NCBI GenBank assembly: GCA_951799405.1
Contig: OX637343.1
Coordinates: 9,960,524 to 10,024,523 of the forward strand
Length of the DNA: 64,000 nt
Direction of reading: 5' to 3'
Source: Agapetus fuscipes
Lineage: Eukaryota; Arthropoda; Insecta; Trichoptera; Glossosomatidae
Notes under the pieces: generated by a model
What the model was told of the DNA's origin: nothing
Database searches by the model: none
What the model saw: the letters and a program-made list of their open reading frames with translations, nothing else
Position numbers and translations under genes: made by a program
Shown: positions 9,757-20,106 of the stretch, piece by piece
Layout: each line of letters starts with the position of its first letter
How positions within the stretch are numbered: the stretch's first letter is position 1

Positions 9757-9988
9757 CATTATGGGCGATCACCCTAAAAATGGTTCACTTTTTCAAAGTC
9801 ACCCCTTTTTCAGGGAAGGGCGGCAAATTATTTTGCGGGTGTATGTTAATGTGAGATTTGGATTTTTATTTGTAAGTGTACAATGTACATGCTGCATTTG
9901 TGAGCGCGAAATTAGACGTGTCTGCCTGTGGGCGTGCATTAGAAAGAAGTCTTGAATATCAATATATATTTGCGACTTAGAATATATA
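9757..9988 (+). repeat. Family A repeat, diverged
   Basis: Plus-oriented. Lacks the usual first ~25 bases, then AAAATGGTTCACTTT, a CAGGGAAGGGCGGCAA variant, GAGCGCGAAATTAGACGTGT and a TTTGCGACTTAGAATAT tail. Confidence 0.75.
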
Positions 9989-10059
9989 TGTCAATTAACT
10001 TGTGTTTATTAATATGCTCAACTATTAATGCCAATTTATTAGCTATACCGATTTACTGC

Positions 10060-10859
10060 TGTCAGTCTTTTGACTTATGCTCATTTATTTGCTATGTCCA
10101 TTTACTTATGTCCATTTATTTGCTATGTCTATTTACGTATCTCCATTTATTTGCTATGCCCATTTACTTATGTCCATTTATTTGCTATGTCTATTTACGT
10201 ATATCCATTTATTTGCTATGCCCATTTACTTATGTCCATTTGTTTGCTATGCCCATTCAGTATATCCATTTATTTGCTATGTCTATTTACGTATATCCAT
10301 TTATTTGCTATGTCTATTTATTTATGTCCATTTATTTGCTATGCCCATTTACTTATGTCCATTCCATTTATTTGCTATGTCAAGTTACGTATACCCATTT
10401 ATTTGCTATTCCCATTTACTTATGCCCATTCCATTTATTTGCTATGTCAAGTTACGTATACCCATTTATTTGCTATGCCCATTTACTTATGTCCATTCCA
10501 TTTATTTGCTATGTCAAGTTACGTATACCCATTTATTTGCTATGCCCATTTACTTATGTCCATTCCATTTATTTGCTATGTCAAGTTACGTATACCCATT
10601 TATTTGCTATGCCCATTTACTTATGTCCATTCCATTTATTTGCTATGTCAAGTTACGTATACCCATTTATTTGCTATTCCCATTTACTTATGCCCATTCC
10701 ATTTATTTGCTATGTCAAGTTACGTATACCCATTTATTTGCTATGCCCATTTACTTATGTCCATTCCATTTATTTGCTATGTCAAGTTACGTATACCCAT
10801 TTATTTGCTATGCCCATTTACTTATGTCCATTCCATTTATTTGCTATTTCAAGTTACGT
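10060..10859 (+). repeat. ~30/61-bp minisatellite open in all three forward frames
   Basis: Tandem units made of TATTTGCTATG, CCCATTTACTTATGTCC and, in the right half, a variant with TCAAGTTACGTATAC, giving a ~61-bp higher-order period. All three plus frames stay open for ~800 bp and spell shifted versions of the same hydrophobic peptide (YLLCPFTYVH, HLFAMPIYLC, FICYAHLLMS). This follows from the lack of stops and a unit length that is not a multiple of three; I do not consider it a gene. It ends against the SINE-B at 10860 and resumes at 13412. Confidence 0.85.
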
Positions 10860-12347
10860 AAAAAAAAAAAAAAACGCAACTAAGCTACACATATAGTGTA
10901 ACGTCTTGCCGCGTTATCCCCGAAGGGGTCGCATGTGGCGAGTTGAGCCTATTTATTTTTACAGGTAAGGGGGCCGGCCTTACGCCAACCACTTCAGTTG
11001 AAGTGGAGGTTTCCCAGCTCCCGAGAGTGCTGGTACTCATTTCTTGTGAAGGCTGAGTAAACCTTGCCGGTATTTTATTTTGGGGTTTGAAATAAACACC
11101 GAAACGGGAAATCATTTCTGACACCCTCGGTGGGATTCGAACCAGTGGCGGCTCCAGCTAAGGTGCATCGGTGCATTGCACCTCCTGTAAGAATGCCACG
11201 ACCCATCACTTACAATTTTGTTCCCCATAAAATATCCTCTGTGTCAAGTCCTATTTTACATTTATCATTATTTTACATATTATACAGCTCTACGAACATG
11301 TAAAGACTACGAGTTGCTAGGTATTTAAATGTATAATATTATCGCGTGCATATGTGGCAATGCCCCATACTTCCTTCTATGAAGTCCATACATTTATTGA
11401 AAAAACAGCTCAAACGGTGAATACGGAGGTGCCTGTACATTTTTAGATAGCAGCTCCGGCACTGCACGCTTTTCCTAGGTAAGTGACATGACATGAACGG
11501 AGAAGAATTGTGACAAAACTTTTTTTTTTATTCTACCAAAGGAACTCTTATGTTCAGAGCATATCCAACTCTTTGTTTAAAAGACTTCAATATTCGTCAT
11601 TTAAAACAAAACTATAAAGTATTTCCTGACACTTAACTATTGCGTTTACAAAAAAAATAATGAAAACTGAAACGCTCACAACAGATGCTGCTTTAGTATC
11701 AATAAAAATCTTCGCATAAAGTATGTTTGTGTTTTACCATAAAGCTCTATACTTAAAATATAATTCAAATACAATGCTTTATTGTTAGCCAGGATACAAA
11801 TTGTTTATTTTAAGATCAAGTTAAGCCCGACAAAAACTCATTACTTTTTAATTTATCGACGTTTTTATTATTTGCTTGAGGATTCCATTCCTAGTGAAAA
11901 ATATTCAGTCGTGGTCAACAAGTGTTTTTTCGAGCATTTTAAGCAAAATAATACAAATGGATAAACTGTGTTTTAACTGATATGAAACCAACCATCTCTA
12001 CGCTAGTGGCGGTCAGCGTCAGTCAGCGTCTTTACTCTGTTCTGTGATTGCATATTTATTTTTATATTCTCAGCATTCCGTACTTTCTTCGTGAGTTCTC
12101 TTATTTTTTTCAGTCTGCAGATTTCAATAATTTGAAATGTTGCTTATTTAATCAATTTATTAATTTGTCAGTCTTGCTCTTCCACGCTTTCCTTGGGGAT
12201 CATCTTTGTGCACTATTTTTATCAGTCGTGAATCGTCCATTATTTGTAGATGCTCAACTAAACTCTTTGCCCAGCTATACGCCCAATTGTACTCTTTTGT
12301 ACCATCACTCATATTCTCCACTATAACGTACTTTAAAATATCTCTTT

Positions 12348-12387
12348 AAACTAATCATCCATACTTTAAAGTATGGATGATTAGTTT
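12348..12387. repeat. Perfect 40-bp palindrome inside the hAT element
   Basis: AAACTAATCATCCATACTTT (12348-12367) is followed without a spacer by its exact reverse complement. It could form a cruciform. Its role is unknown. Confidence 0.8.
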
Positions 12388-12989
12388 TGTCAAAGGTTGC
12401 AAATCTCTGAACTTGCTAATCTTGCAGAACAATACATTCTTGTTATTTTTAAGAATGTAAGTACAAGATGATGTCACAGATCTTTCCTCCTCCTGCTCCA
12501 TAATCTTAATTTAATTTAAATTCAGTTAAGTTGGATTTTTCTCCGGAGGCAGACCTTAGTCCCTTTAATATATTTTCGTATTTTAAGTGACGATATTGAA
12601 TTTCTTATGTAAATTTATAATTAACACTCATTTGTGAGGTAGATAAAATAAACAAATATTCATGTAAAAGCTGTGAGGTAGATTAATTATTAAATGGTGT
12701 TGGTGTGAAGGAAAAGGTTTTATGTGAAGTGTTTTTAAGTGCTATGTTTTGCTGTGTTGTTATGAAGTGAATTAATTTGGATTTACCGACGGCGATCATC
12801 CCCGTTAAAGGAAGCTCTTTTACACAATGTAAGTCATCGATTATAATATTCGTGCTAACATTTCAGCGAACATTTTCAAGGCCGGTCAGCGTGAAGTGTA
12901 TGGTACATTGGGGGGAGTGGGGGAAGAGGTGTAGGCCATAATTATATTGAAAATTTCTGCCACCCAATATTCTGACCCATCGGCCGTCA

Positions 12990-13134
12990 CTGTCAGCCCC
13001 CACGGGAGCTGGGAAACCTCCACGTCAACCGAAGTGGTTGGCGTAAGGACTGCCCCCTTACCTGTAAAAATAAATAAGTTACACTCGTCACGGGAAAAAT
13101 GCGGCAAGAAGTTACACTATATATGTGGCTTAGT
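12990..13134 (+). mobile_element. SINE-B 3' fragment nested in the hAT element
   Basis: GGGAGCTGGGAAACCTCC, GAAGTGGTTGGCGTAAGG, TACCTGTAAAAATAAATA and GCGGCAAGAAGTTACACTAT match the SINE-B body; the tRNA head is missing. Confidence 0.8.
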
Positions 13135-13411
13135 AAAAAAAAATTGCTTCAAATACATTTAATTGTTGTAATTCTTTGTTATATGCAACAAAACGGGTGT
13201 AGGTACGTTCTCGTGTATACCTAAATAAAATATTTATAATATGTATGTATTTCTTGCAACTTTCATTCCAAGCAAAATGGAAAATAAAAGAAAAAATGTA
13301 AATGCAGAAATTATGAACTGCCAACATTTCTAATGACGAGCCGCCTCTGATTCGAACCCGAGCTTTCGGCATGGAATGCAAGCACTCTACCACCTGAGCT
13401 ATCGACCGGAC

Positions 13412-13510
13412 AGTATACCGTATACCCATTTATTTGCTATTCCCATTTACTTATGTCCATTTACATGCTATGCCCATGTATGTATATGTATTTATGTGCT
13501 ATGTCCATTT
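13412..13510 (+). repeat. Continuation of the 10-kb minisatellite
   Basis: TACCCATTTATTTGCTATTC, then CCCATTTACTTATGTCC and diverging units to about 13510. It is the far side of the array interrupted at 10859. Confidence 0.75.
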
Positions 13511-13837
13511 CTTTTAAAAAGTAACAACGAGTTTCCCACTTTAAAAAAAAGTGGGCCAAAAGTTTTTAATACGTTTCAGTATACCTTAGCCTACATATAT
13601 TAGACTTTAACGTTATGACACAGTTAAGAACTTTTTTTGACGTCCAAAGCACTGAGAACGATCCGTCAAAGTTTTTTCCGAGTCCTTGAAGAACTAAAGT
13701 AAGTAATAAGTTTTGCGTTCATTCAGATTTTTTCATGTGCCGAGAGCTGCTGCCAAGTTTTTTGTACGCTTGACAATCCGCAGATTAAAATGAGAAATAA
13801 ATACATATTTTCACTATTGAAGTTAGTATGAGATATA
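13511..13837. other. Stretch without recognised feature
   Basis: AT-rich, no supported ORF or repeat family. Confidence 0.4.
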
Positions 13838-14097
13838 TAAATCTAAATCTAAGTTGCAAAGATATATACGAGTATATCATTTGAGATTCATATTAAATGC
13901 ATTCCCACAAGCAGACACGTACATAAGTCCGCGCTAACGAATGCCGCGTGTGGACCTACAATATAAAAGCCCAATCTCAAATGATACGCCCTGCAACTCT
14001 TGCCGACCTTCCCTGAAACAGGGGTGACATTAGCAAAGTGAACCATATTTTTACAGTATGGGCGGTCAGACTCATACTAACCTATATATCAACGAAT
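13838..14097 (-). repeat. Family A repeat
   Basis: Full-length minus copy: AATCTAAATCTAAGTTGCAA tail to a slightly altered 5' end (CCTATATATCAACGAA). Confidence 0.85.
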
Positions 14098-14121
14098 TAA
14101 TAATAATTATTACTAATTCAT

Positions 14122-14455
14122 GTCCGGTCGACAGCTCAGTTGGTACAGTGCTTGCATTCCATGCCGATAGCTCGGGTTCGAATACCATCGAGGGTGTCAT
14201 AAATTATTTCCTTTTTCGGTGTTTATTTCAAACCCAAAATAAAATACCGGCAATGTGTAGGTTCTCAGCAGTCTTCACAAGAATGAGTGCCAGCCCCAAC
14301 GGGAGCTGGGAAACCCCTACTTCAACTGAAGTGGATGGCGTATGGTTGACCCCCTCACCTGTACAAGTAAATAGGTTCACTCGCCACATGCTATCCTTTC
14401 GGGGAGAACGCGGCAAGAAGTAACACTATATGTGTAGCTTAGTTGCTTTGCGTTA
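14122..14455 (+). mobile_element. SINE-B, full-length
   Basis: tRNA-like head with A box AGCTCAGTTGGTACAGTG and B box GGTTCGAATACC; body with TTTCGGTGTTTATTTCAAAC, AAAATAAAATACCGGCAA, GGGAGCTGGGAAAC and GTACAAGTAAATAGG; 3' end GTAGCTTAGTTGCTTTGCGTT. One of the best references for this family in the window. Confidence 0.9.
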
Positions 14456-14537
14456 CTCATAAAAACTAATTGCCAAAAAATCAAAAGATCCATTTTTTTT
14501 TATTCATACCATTTTCTCAAATGTAACCGCAAATTTT

Positions 14538-14607
14538 CTCGCACCTGCTTGTGTGCGTGTATGGAGTGTGAACCTCAAATTAGAATATCGTTGCAACTTA
14601 GATTGTA
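14538..14607 (+). repeat. Family A 3' tail fragment
   Basis: CTGCTTGTGTGCGTG, GAACCTCAAATTAG and GTTGCAACTTAGATTG match the end of family A. Confidence 0.6.
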
Positions 14608-14881
14608 AAACGTACATGCGTTTGATATAATGTAAATTGCATCATAAGTAAGTACACAATTAATAATACATAATTGTATAGTTATAAATTTTACCAGGGT
14701 CACAGAAGCACAGTGCGGCCACGCCTCTGAGTTTTTTTATACAACCGAACAGTGGCGTACTGTGAATGATAACTTAAACAATAATAAGAATTGAAAATCA
14801 TAACACGTACTTGCGTATGAAAATATGTACCAACGCATTAATATATGTTAATCTAGAATCTTATATTGTCAACCTAGTTAT

Positions 14882-15295
14882 TTTATTTGGAGCATTTTAC
14901 TGTATGGTAGCGAAACCTGGACCATCCAAAAATATGAGAAAGACCGCCTGGAGGCATTCGAGATGTGGACATGGAGGAAAATGTCCAAGACATCATGGGT
15001 CGAAAAGAAGTCCAACGAAAAGGTGTTGCGGGACGTAGAAGAAAGAAGAGAGCTGATAAATCATATTTTAAAGAGGAAAGCCAAGCTAATAGGGAACTCA
15101 ATCAGACATAACACCTTTCTTAGCAACATCTTTGAAGGCAAAATCTTAGGGCAACGCACAAGAGGTCACCCAAGAGCTTCATACTTCAAGGATTTGAAGC
15201 GGCTCATGGATGTCTCCTCCTATTCGCATTTCAAGAGGATGGCAGTAGACAGAGACAGATGGCTGATACAACAAGGCGCTGCCTTTAGAAGATGA
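14882..15295 (+). pseudogene. LINE-4 family: ORF2 C-terminus
   Basis: An open frame that runs upstream of the first ATG (14963) to about 14882: WSILLYGSETWT, then EKDRLEAFEMWTWRKM, KTSWVEKKSNEKVL, then LIGNSIRHNTFLSNI and GKILGQRTRGHPRASYFKDL. LYGSETWT followed by EMWxWR is a frequent C-terminal signature of insect non-LTR ORF2s. It stops at the TGA at 15293 within an ATGATGATG tail. Degraded relatives lie at 17085 and 32625. Confidence 0.75.
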
Positions 15296-15317
15296 TGATG
15301 AGTTACCGATACTATGG

Positions 15318-15538
15318 TCTATTATCTATGTTGCAAAGACATTTTTACATTTATATTAATGTAAAATGTATCACAAGCTGGCATCTGCAAGTAAGTACTA
15401 ACACATGCTGCATGTGTACTTGCAAAATAAAAATAAAAGCCAAATCTCAGACGAACACAAACCTTGCAGCTCCTGTCGCCATTCCCTGATACAGGGGTGA
15501 CACTGTTAAAGCGAACCAATTCTTATAGTATGGGTGGT
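15318..15538 (-). repeat. Family A repeat, diverged
   Basis: Minus copy. Tail region altered (ATTATCTATGTTGCAAAGAC); core CAGGGGTGACACTGTTAAAG and AGTATGGGTGGT preserved; truncated at the 5' end. Confidence 0.75.
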
Positions 15539-15544
15539 AAATCG

Positions 15545-15760
15545 GTCGGTGGTAGGTCGGTAGCTGAGGCGACCAAGTCGATATTCTTGACTAGCGTATT
15601 TGGAACAGAATAACGTTGATTCGAATCACGCTTGGCCCTTTGACGATAACTTCGACTCTGGTTCAACAGATGTCATTGCATACACACAAGCTTCTGCTTT
15701 CACATGAAGATATCCGGCCGGGCAAAATAGGCTGGTGAATTGCATTCCCCTTTACAAATC
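15545..15760 (+). mobile_element. SINE-D, plus copy
   Basis: A second tRNA-derived SINE family. A-box-like GGTAGCTGAGGCGACCAAG, B box GATTCGAATCACGC, then GACTCTGGTTCAACAGATG, CAAGCTTCTGCTTTCACATG and the 3' end GGTGAATTGCATTCC. Other copies: 21200, 36206, 57889 and 58826. Confidence 0.7.
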
Positions 15761-16533
15761 CAAAGATAAACTCATAAAAACATATAAATCAACGATCAAA
15801 AATGCAATATCATAATACAAAACAGATACAGCGATTGAATGAATATCAATTTTTTTTGACCCGCGCTGTTGTGAGAATGTGAGTCGCTCTATTGTTCTTC
15901 CTAACTACAAACTTTTTACGCACGTAATCAATAAACTTACGGTTAATGCATCCTCATTTAATCTATCTCCCTCGCACTCGCTTACTTGCAATGCATCCGT
16001 CCCTTTATCTCGGGATATCGGAACCCTGATGTATAAATATGAAAAAATAAAAATAAAACAAATGCTTTTGGTTGTAAATAAGTGCGCCGCTGGAATACAT
16101 TGGCGTAGGTATGTAGGTATAGCATGAAATAAAAATAGTAAATAAAAACACAGCAACAATAGAAAATATCATAATAATTTATATCGCAATAAATGTAATT
16201 TATTGCAATACGGAATTGATTGTGTCTCTTGTATGGGATTACTGTAATGGAGCAATGAAGCTTTATTACACAAGTGACATATCTCAAAAAATAATGTAAT
16301 CAACACGAACATCTTAAACTTATTCGATTTTGTGTGGATACATAGTAAAGACTCATTTTTATGAGAAGGTTTATTTTTTTTTACAAACAGAGTTTGATTT
16401 TCACAATTTGATCATTTATTTCACCTCAAGTACTTTCGACTTGTTTACGCCATTTTTGAGAGGACACTAAAAGTTTTTACAAAAGTATATACCTTTTCAT
16501 CCGAACATATTCTTTTTTATTTCACCATCACTA
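15761..16533. other. Stretch without recognised gene
   Basis: AT-rich DNA with overlapping 80-100-codon frames on both strands (15879-16287) that show no domain. I see no known repeat family. Confidence 0.45.
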
Positions 16534-16731
16534 GCTCCTTGACTTATAGGTTAGTATGAGGCTGACCACACATACTGTACAAAATGGTTCTTGCTAATGT
16601 CACCCCTGTTTCAGGGAAGGTCGGCAAGAGTTGCAGGGCTCATGTGCATTTGAGATTGGGTTTTTATACTGAAAGTCTGAATGAATGAATCTGAAATATA
16701 ATAGATATTTGCAACTTAGATTATAGATTCA
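16534..16731 (+). repeat. Family A repeat with internal deletion
   Basis: Starts at the fixed 5' end (CTCCTTGACTTATAGG), passes CAGGGAAGGTCGGCAAGAG, loses part of the 3' half and ends GCAACTTAGATTATAGATTC. Confidence 0.8.
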
Positions 16732-16740
16732 ATTATAGAT

Positions 16741-16848
16741 CAGGTTGCTATGATGCTGACCCCCACGCTGTAAGCACATTTGCCAATTCTCCATCCCGGT
16801 TTCAGAGAAAGGAGACAAGAGTTGCAAGGTTCATGTTCATGTGTGTTT
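16741..16848 (+). repeat. Family A 5' half, diverged
   Basis: GCTATGATGCTGACCCCCAC, GGTTTCAGAGAAAGG and AAGAGTTGCAAGGTTCATG recall the first half of family A; it follows the previous copy directly. Confidence 0.6.
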
Positions 16849-17084
16849 TTGCACCGTTTTTGTAAGATGTGTCTCTTATTGCGTGGACTATGAAAATAAG
16901 TGGATCGAGTGGGATTTGTACCAATCTGAAAATAATTACACGAGTGATATTCACAGACGATTAAGTCGAAGGTTAGCGGCCATTAACTATTATTTTCATG
17001 TGTGGAGATGCCGAGATGATGATGATTTGAAGGCGCGGTCGGGATGTGTCTGAATAAGGAGGTCGATGTTTATGCATGAAGGTC

Positions 17085-17225
17085 GCATGTATGGAAGAGG
17101 AAGAGTTTGACTTCGTATATGGCCTGATACACAATTGAATACCGACACTCACATATGGAAGTGAAGCATGGACGATTGTTTAGAGTGACAGGAATAAGGT
17201 GTGGAGATGAAAATTTTGAGAAGTG
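17085..17225 (+). pseudogene. LINE-4-like fragment
   Basis: Codons for LTYGSEAWTIV near 17150-17182 recall the YGSETWT motif of the LINE at 14882. Stops interrupt the rest. Confidence 0.45.
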
Positions 17226-17247
17226 CGTATCTATTAGATAACGAAAT

Positions 17248-17390
17248 TATACTTTTTGTGCTATGCCGGGAATCGAGCTACAGAAGTGTTAACACTTAGA
17301 CTACGGAACGAGTGGACTTGGCTTATCACGGTTTGGTATGCTCTTTGCTGGATTGAAAAAATAATTGGGTCTTGCTCGAAAAAATTGGTG
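17248..17390. mobile_element. SINE-E, rearranged fragments
   Basis: A minus-oriented head piece (TGTGCTATGCCGGGAATCGAG, 17258-17310) is joined to a plus-oriented body piece (GCTCTTTGCTGGATTGAAAA and TGGGTCTTGCTCG, about 17340-17390). Confidence 0.5.
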
Positions 17391-17404
17391 ATTTCGTTCA
17401 CCAA

Positions 17405-17518
17405 AAATAAAAACCCTACAACTCTTGCTGGCCTTCCCTGAAACAGGGGTGACTTAGGCAAAATGAAACAATGTTACAGCTAGGGTCGTCAATCTTATGA
17501 TACCAACTTATAAGTCAA
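17405..17518 (-). repeat. Family A 5' half
   Basis: CAACTCTTGCTGGCCTTCCC, CAGGGGTGACTTAGGCAAAA and CCAACTTATAAGTCAA define a truncated minus copy. Confidence 0.75.
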
Positions 17519-18012
17519 AAACAAACAATGTAAAATACACACATTTAACTGTATAAAATAAATCGACACATAAATATCATTAATTGATGAGGCATTTACT
17601 TTGTAAGCTTACATTTTTTGATTTGATAATTATCATTTCGAATTTAAAAGCCTTTTCCGCCAAAATTGCAGATAAACCGCCATTTTTTCAGTCCTTGCGT
17701 TGGTATTTCGTTTGTCTCATCTTGAGTCATAATCTTACCTTTTTTAGAATTAGTGCCTGTAGTCTAATTGAGTTAATACAAAACAAGCCAGTATGACGTC
17801 GTTTCGCATGTGCTAACTGCGAAGTCTAACTGTTTAGTAGGAACAAAGCTTCACAGTCGAGATGACGGCATAGTGAAGCAGACTGATACGTTTATAATCC
17901 CTCCAATTACTTATATTATTAGTATTGAATGATTGATATGTACAGATATCAAATTGCCATGCTCAAATTGTATGTAAGAATGTATTCAACAATCATTCTA
18001 GATCTGATCTAA
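17519..18012. other. Stretch without recognised feature
   Basis: AT-rich, no supported ORF or known repeat. Confidence 0.4.
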
Positions 18013-18041
18013 ACGCAACAAAGCTACACATATAGTGTAAC
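18013..18041 (-). mobile_element. SINE-B 3' end fragment
   Basis: CGCAACAAAGCTACACATAT followed by AGTGTAACTA is the reverse complement of the SINE-B terminus. Confidence 0.6.
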
Positions 18042-18057
18042 TAAAAAAAAACCTCCT

Positions 18058-18165
18058 ACATCTTATCACACAAAAAGAGATTGAGGGGAGAAGAAATCAA
18101 GGACGCCGATGGCCATAGTGGATGAAAATCCTGCTACAGTGGAAGGTCTCAGTCTAGCATGTGAT
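18058..18165 (+). pseudogene. LINE-6 family fragment
   Basis: GAGATTGAGGGGAGAAG, AAGGACGCCGATGGCC and GTGGATGAAAATCCTGC parallel the LINE-6 3' coding region at 58061-58330. Confidence 0.5.
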
Positions 18166-18398
18166 AATCGTGTTTTTGTTATAAATGCAGAAATCACGTC
18201 GGCAACCTTATATTGGAGATGCCACAAAGTAAAAGTTACTTATTAAAAAGCAGGTATTTTTAAGTCGTAAATAAATAATCTCTAGAAACAAAGTATGACA
18301 CGTTATCAATGAAAATAATGCCAGTAAAATCAAAACGACTATAGATGTCTCATGCAATGTAGTATTGAATATTTGTAAATACAATAATTTAGGAATTT

Positions 18399-18725
18399 GT
18401 CGGTCGATGGCTCAGTTGGTGGAGTGCTTTCATACCATGTCGTGAGCTCGGGTTCGAATCCCACCTAGGCGAGGGTGTCAGAAATGATTTCCCGTTTCGG
18501 TGTTTATTTCAAACCCCAAAACAAAATACCGGCAAGGTTTACTCAGCCTTCACAAGAAATGAGTACCAGCACTCTCGGGAGCTGGGAAAACCCCCACTTC
18601 ACCTGAAGTGGTTGGCCTAAGGCCGGCCTCCTTACCTGTAAAAATAAATATGTAGGTTCAACTCGCCACATGCGACTCCTCTGGGATAACGCGGCAAGAA
18701 GTTACACTATATGTGTAGCTTAGTT
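18399..18725 (+). mobile_element. SINE-B, full-length
   Basis: Head GGTCGATGGCTCAGTTGGTG, B box GGTTCGAATCCCACC, body as in the copy at 14122, 3' end ATATGTGTAGCTTAGTTTA. Confidence 0.9.
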
Positions 18726-19084
18726 TAGGAAGGAGATGAAGTGAAAATATGTGTTCCTTTTATTTTCAAATAGCTCCCTGCAGATCACGCTGAGATAAAC
18801 TTTAAAAAGTAAAGTTTTAAACGTGGATATTGTACATTAGAGACCTCAAAGCTATTCAGAAACGTTTCGCCCTCAGATGAGACACAGATTATTGCTTTTT
18901 TATGTATGCAAAATTAAGGTCAGATGGCAGATGATCCATGGATTAATTTTTTGGATTTGAGAATGGACCGACGGATGGAGATAACCTAAACTTTAGACAA
19001 TTTAATTACGTGAAGTAATCTAGACCACGAATTGTACATTAAAACTTGGTACTTGATAATACATAACTTAATACAAAAGCATAA
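18726..19084. other. Stretch without recognised feature
   Basis: No supported ORF or known repeat seen. Confidence 0.4.
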
Positions 19085-19251
19085 TAATGTTACGAATTTG
19101 CAATTGTGTGTGTTTGTTTGTCTGTGTGAGTTAATAATGAAGTCTGTGAAGTCTCTCTATAAATAAATAGATATTAGATACTTATATAATTTGTACCTGC
19201 TATTGATTTGTATTGTTCGACATTGCTCGAGTGTTTGGTCGGATGTTCTAT
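19085..19251 (+). repeat. Repeat-K, copy 2
   Basis: TGTTACGAATTTGC, GTCTGTGAAGTCTCTCTATA and GATTTGTATTGTTCGACATT match the copy at 2009. Family A begins at the next base. Confidence 0.65.
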
Positions 19252-19732
19252 TCCTTGACTTATAGGTTGGTATGAGGCTGACCACCCATACTGTAAAAAA
19301 TGGTTCACTTTGCCAATGTCACCCCTGTTTCAGGGAAGGTCGGCAAGAGTTGCAGGGCTTATGTTCATTTGAGATTGGGTTTTTATATTGTAGGTCCACA
19401 TGCGGCATGTCGCACGTTTAATAATAAAGAGCAATAACTCAAAAAATAAGAATGTTCAGACAACCAGTACAACTTGTATGGGATGAAAAAGGCGACCGAT
19501 GTTTTATCTCGGTCATATTCGTCCAAATTGAACGGCTGTCGCATTCTACCTATCCTTCTCGCATTGTTCTTGCGTTTTATTACAAAATCTCGATTTTCTC
19601 AATTTTTGAGTTATTTCTCTTTATTATTAAACGTGCGATGTGTGAGCGCGAAATTATGCGTGTCTGCTTGTGGGAATGCAATTAATATGAATCTCAAATG
19701 ATACATATCTTTGCATTTCAGATTTAGATTAC
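19252..19732 (+). repeat. Family A repeat interrupted by a MITE
   Basis: The 5' part is 19252-19410, the 3' part 19638-19732. Joining ...GGCATGT to GTGAGCGCG restores the usual family A sequence, so the MITE came later. Confidence 0.85.
19411..19637. mobile_element. MITE with 30-bp terminal inverted repeats and 4-bp target duplication (copy 1)
   Basis: Ends CGCACGTTTAATAATAAAGA and its reverse complement, ~30-bp arms with one mismatch. ATGT flanks both sides (19407-19410 and 19638-19641). The second copy at 33651-33897 is flanked by ATAT. No coding capacity. Confidence 0.8.
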
Positions 19733-20106
19733 ATTAAATTTAGATGAGACTTCAAGCCCTGGGTCGTCATGCCAATAATGGATGATGATGAATATGGTAC
19801 AGGTTAAGATTTTGCATTGCACAATATGCAAATGAGCTAAATCCAAAATTGGTAATTTAAAAGAAACGGTCGGCTCGTAAAGTCAAAATGGCCCCATTAG
19901 AAAATCACGATTTTATTACTGAGAGTCACGCTAGTGTATTTTTTTTTCATCATTACCAAGAGTAGCTCTGGTCTGAATACGGCAATAAGCTGATCCACAG
20001 TAAAATATTACCAATATCTAACCAGTAGAGACTCGATCATTTCCTTTTGAATTAATTGATGTCTACTTAGTATGTATACACACACACAAAGTGTGTATAC
20101 TAAGAA
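19733..20106. other. Intervening DNA with one hairpin
   Basis: No gene. CTTAGTATGTATACACAC near 20067 and GTGTGTATACTAAG near 20091 form an inverted repeat around a CA run. Confidence 0.45.

Larger units (their letters stand above)
11143..13349. mobile_element. hAT-superfamily transposon, non-autonomous or decayed
   Basis: Terminal inverted repeats CAGTGGCGGCTC (11143-11154) and GAGCCGCCTCTG (13338-13349) match at 11 of 12 positions. They are flanked by a perfect 8-bp direct repeat ATTCGAAC (11135-11142 and 13350-13357). An 8-bp duplication and a CAGNGG terminus are diagnostic of hAT. The target was the B box of a SINE-B. Open frames at 11782-11964 and 12048-12326 show no transposase motif that I recognise. 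A SINE-B fragment and a perfect 40-bp palindrome lie inside. Confidence 0.85.
10860..13411 (-). mobile_element. SINE-B copy split by a hAT insertion
   Basis: Minus-oriented tRNA-derived SINE. The 3' part is 10860-11142 (CGCAACTAAGCTACACATAT, then CTTCAGTTGAAGTGG, ending inside the B box GATTCGAAC). The tRNA-like head is 13350-13411 (GATTCGAACCCGAGC, then CACCTGAGCTATCGACCGG). The 2,207 bp between is a hAT element. SINE-B itself sits inside the minisatellite, which flanks it on both sides. Confidence 0.85.

Noticed and set aside
10060..10100. Telomeric-type repeats
   Set aside because: The AGATT/TTAGA repeats at family A ends and the 10-kb array do not match the insect TTAGG telomere repeat; they are element tails or minisatellite.
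9952..10896. A 314-codon hydrophobic frame (and two sister frames of >260 codons) over 10 kb
   Set aside because: It is the minisatellite translated; all three forward frames give the same peptide in shifted order, which real coding does not.
14122..14200. A tRNA gene at the SINE-B head
   Set aside because: A and B boxes are present, but a proper acceptor stem and 3' end are not, and the same head is attached to a SINE body at over ten loci.
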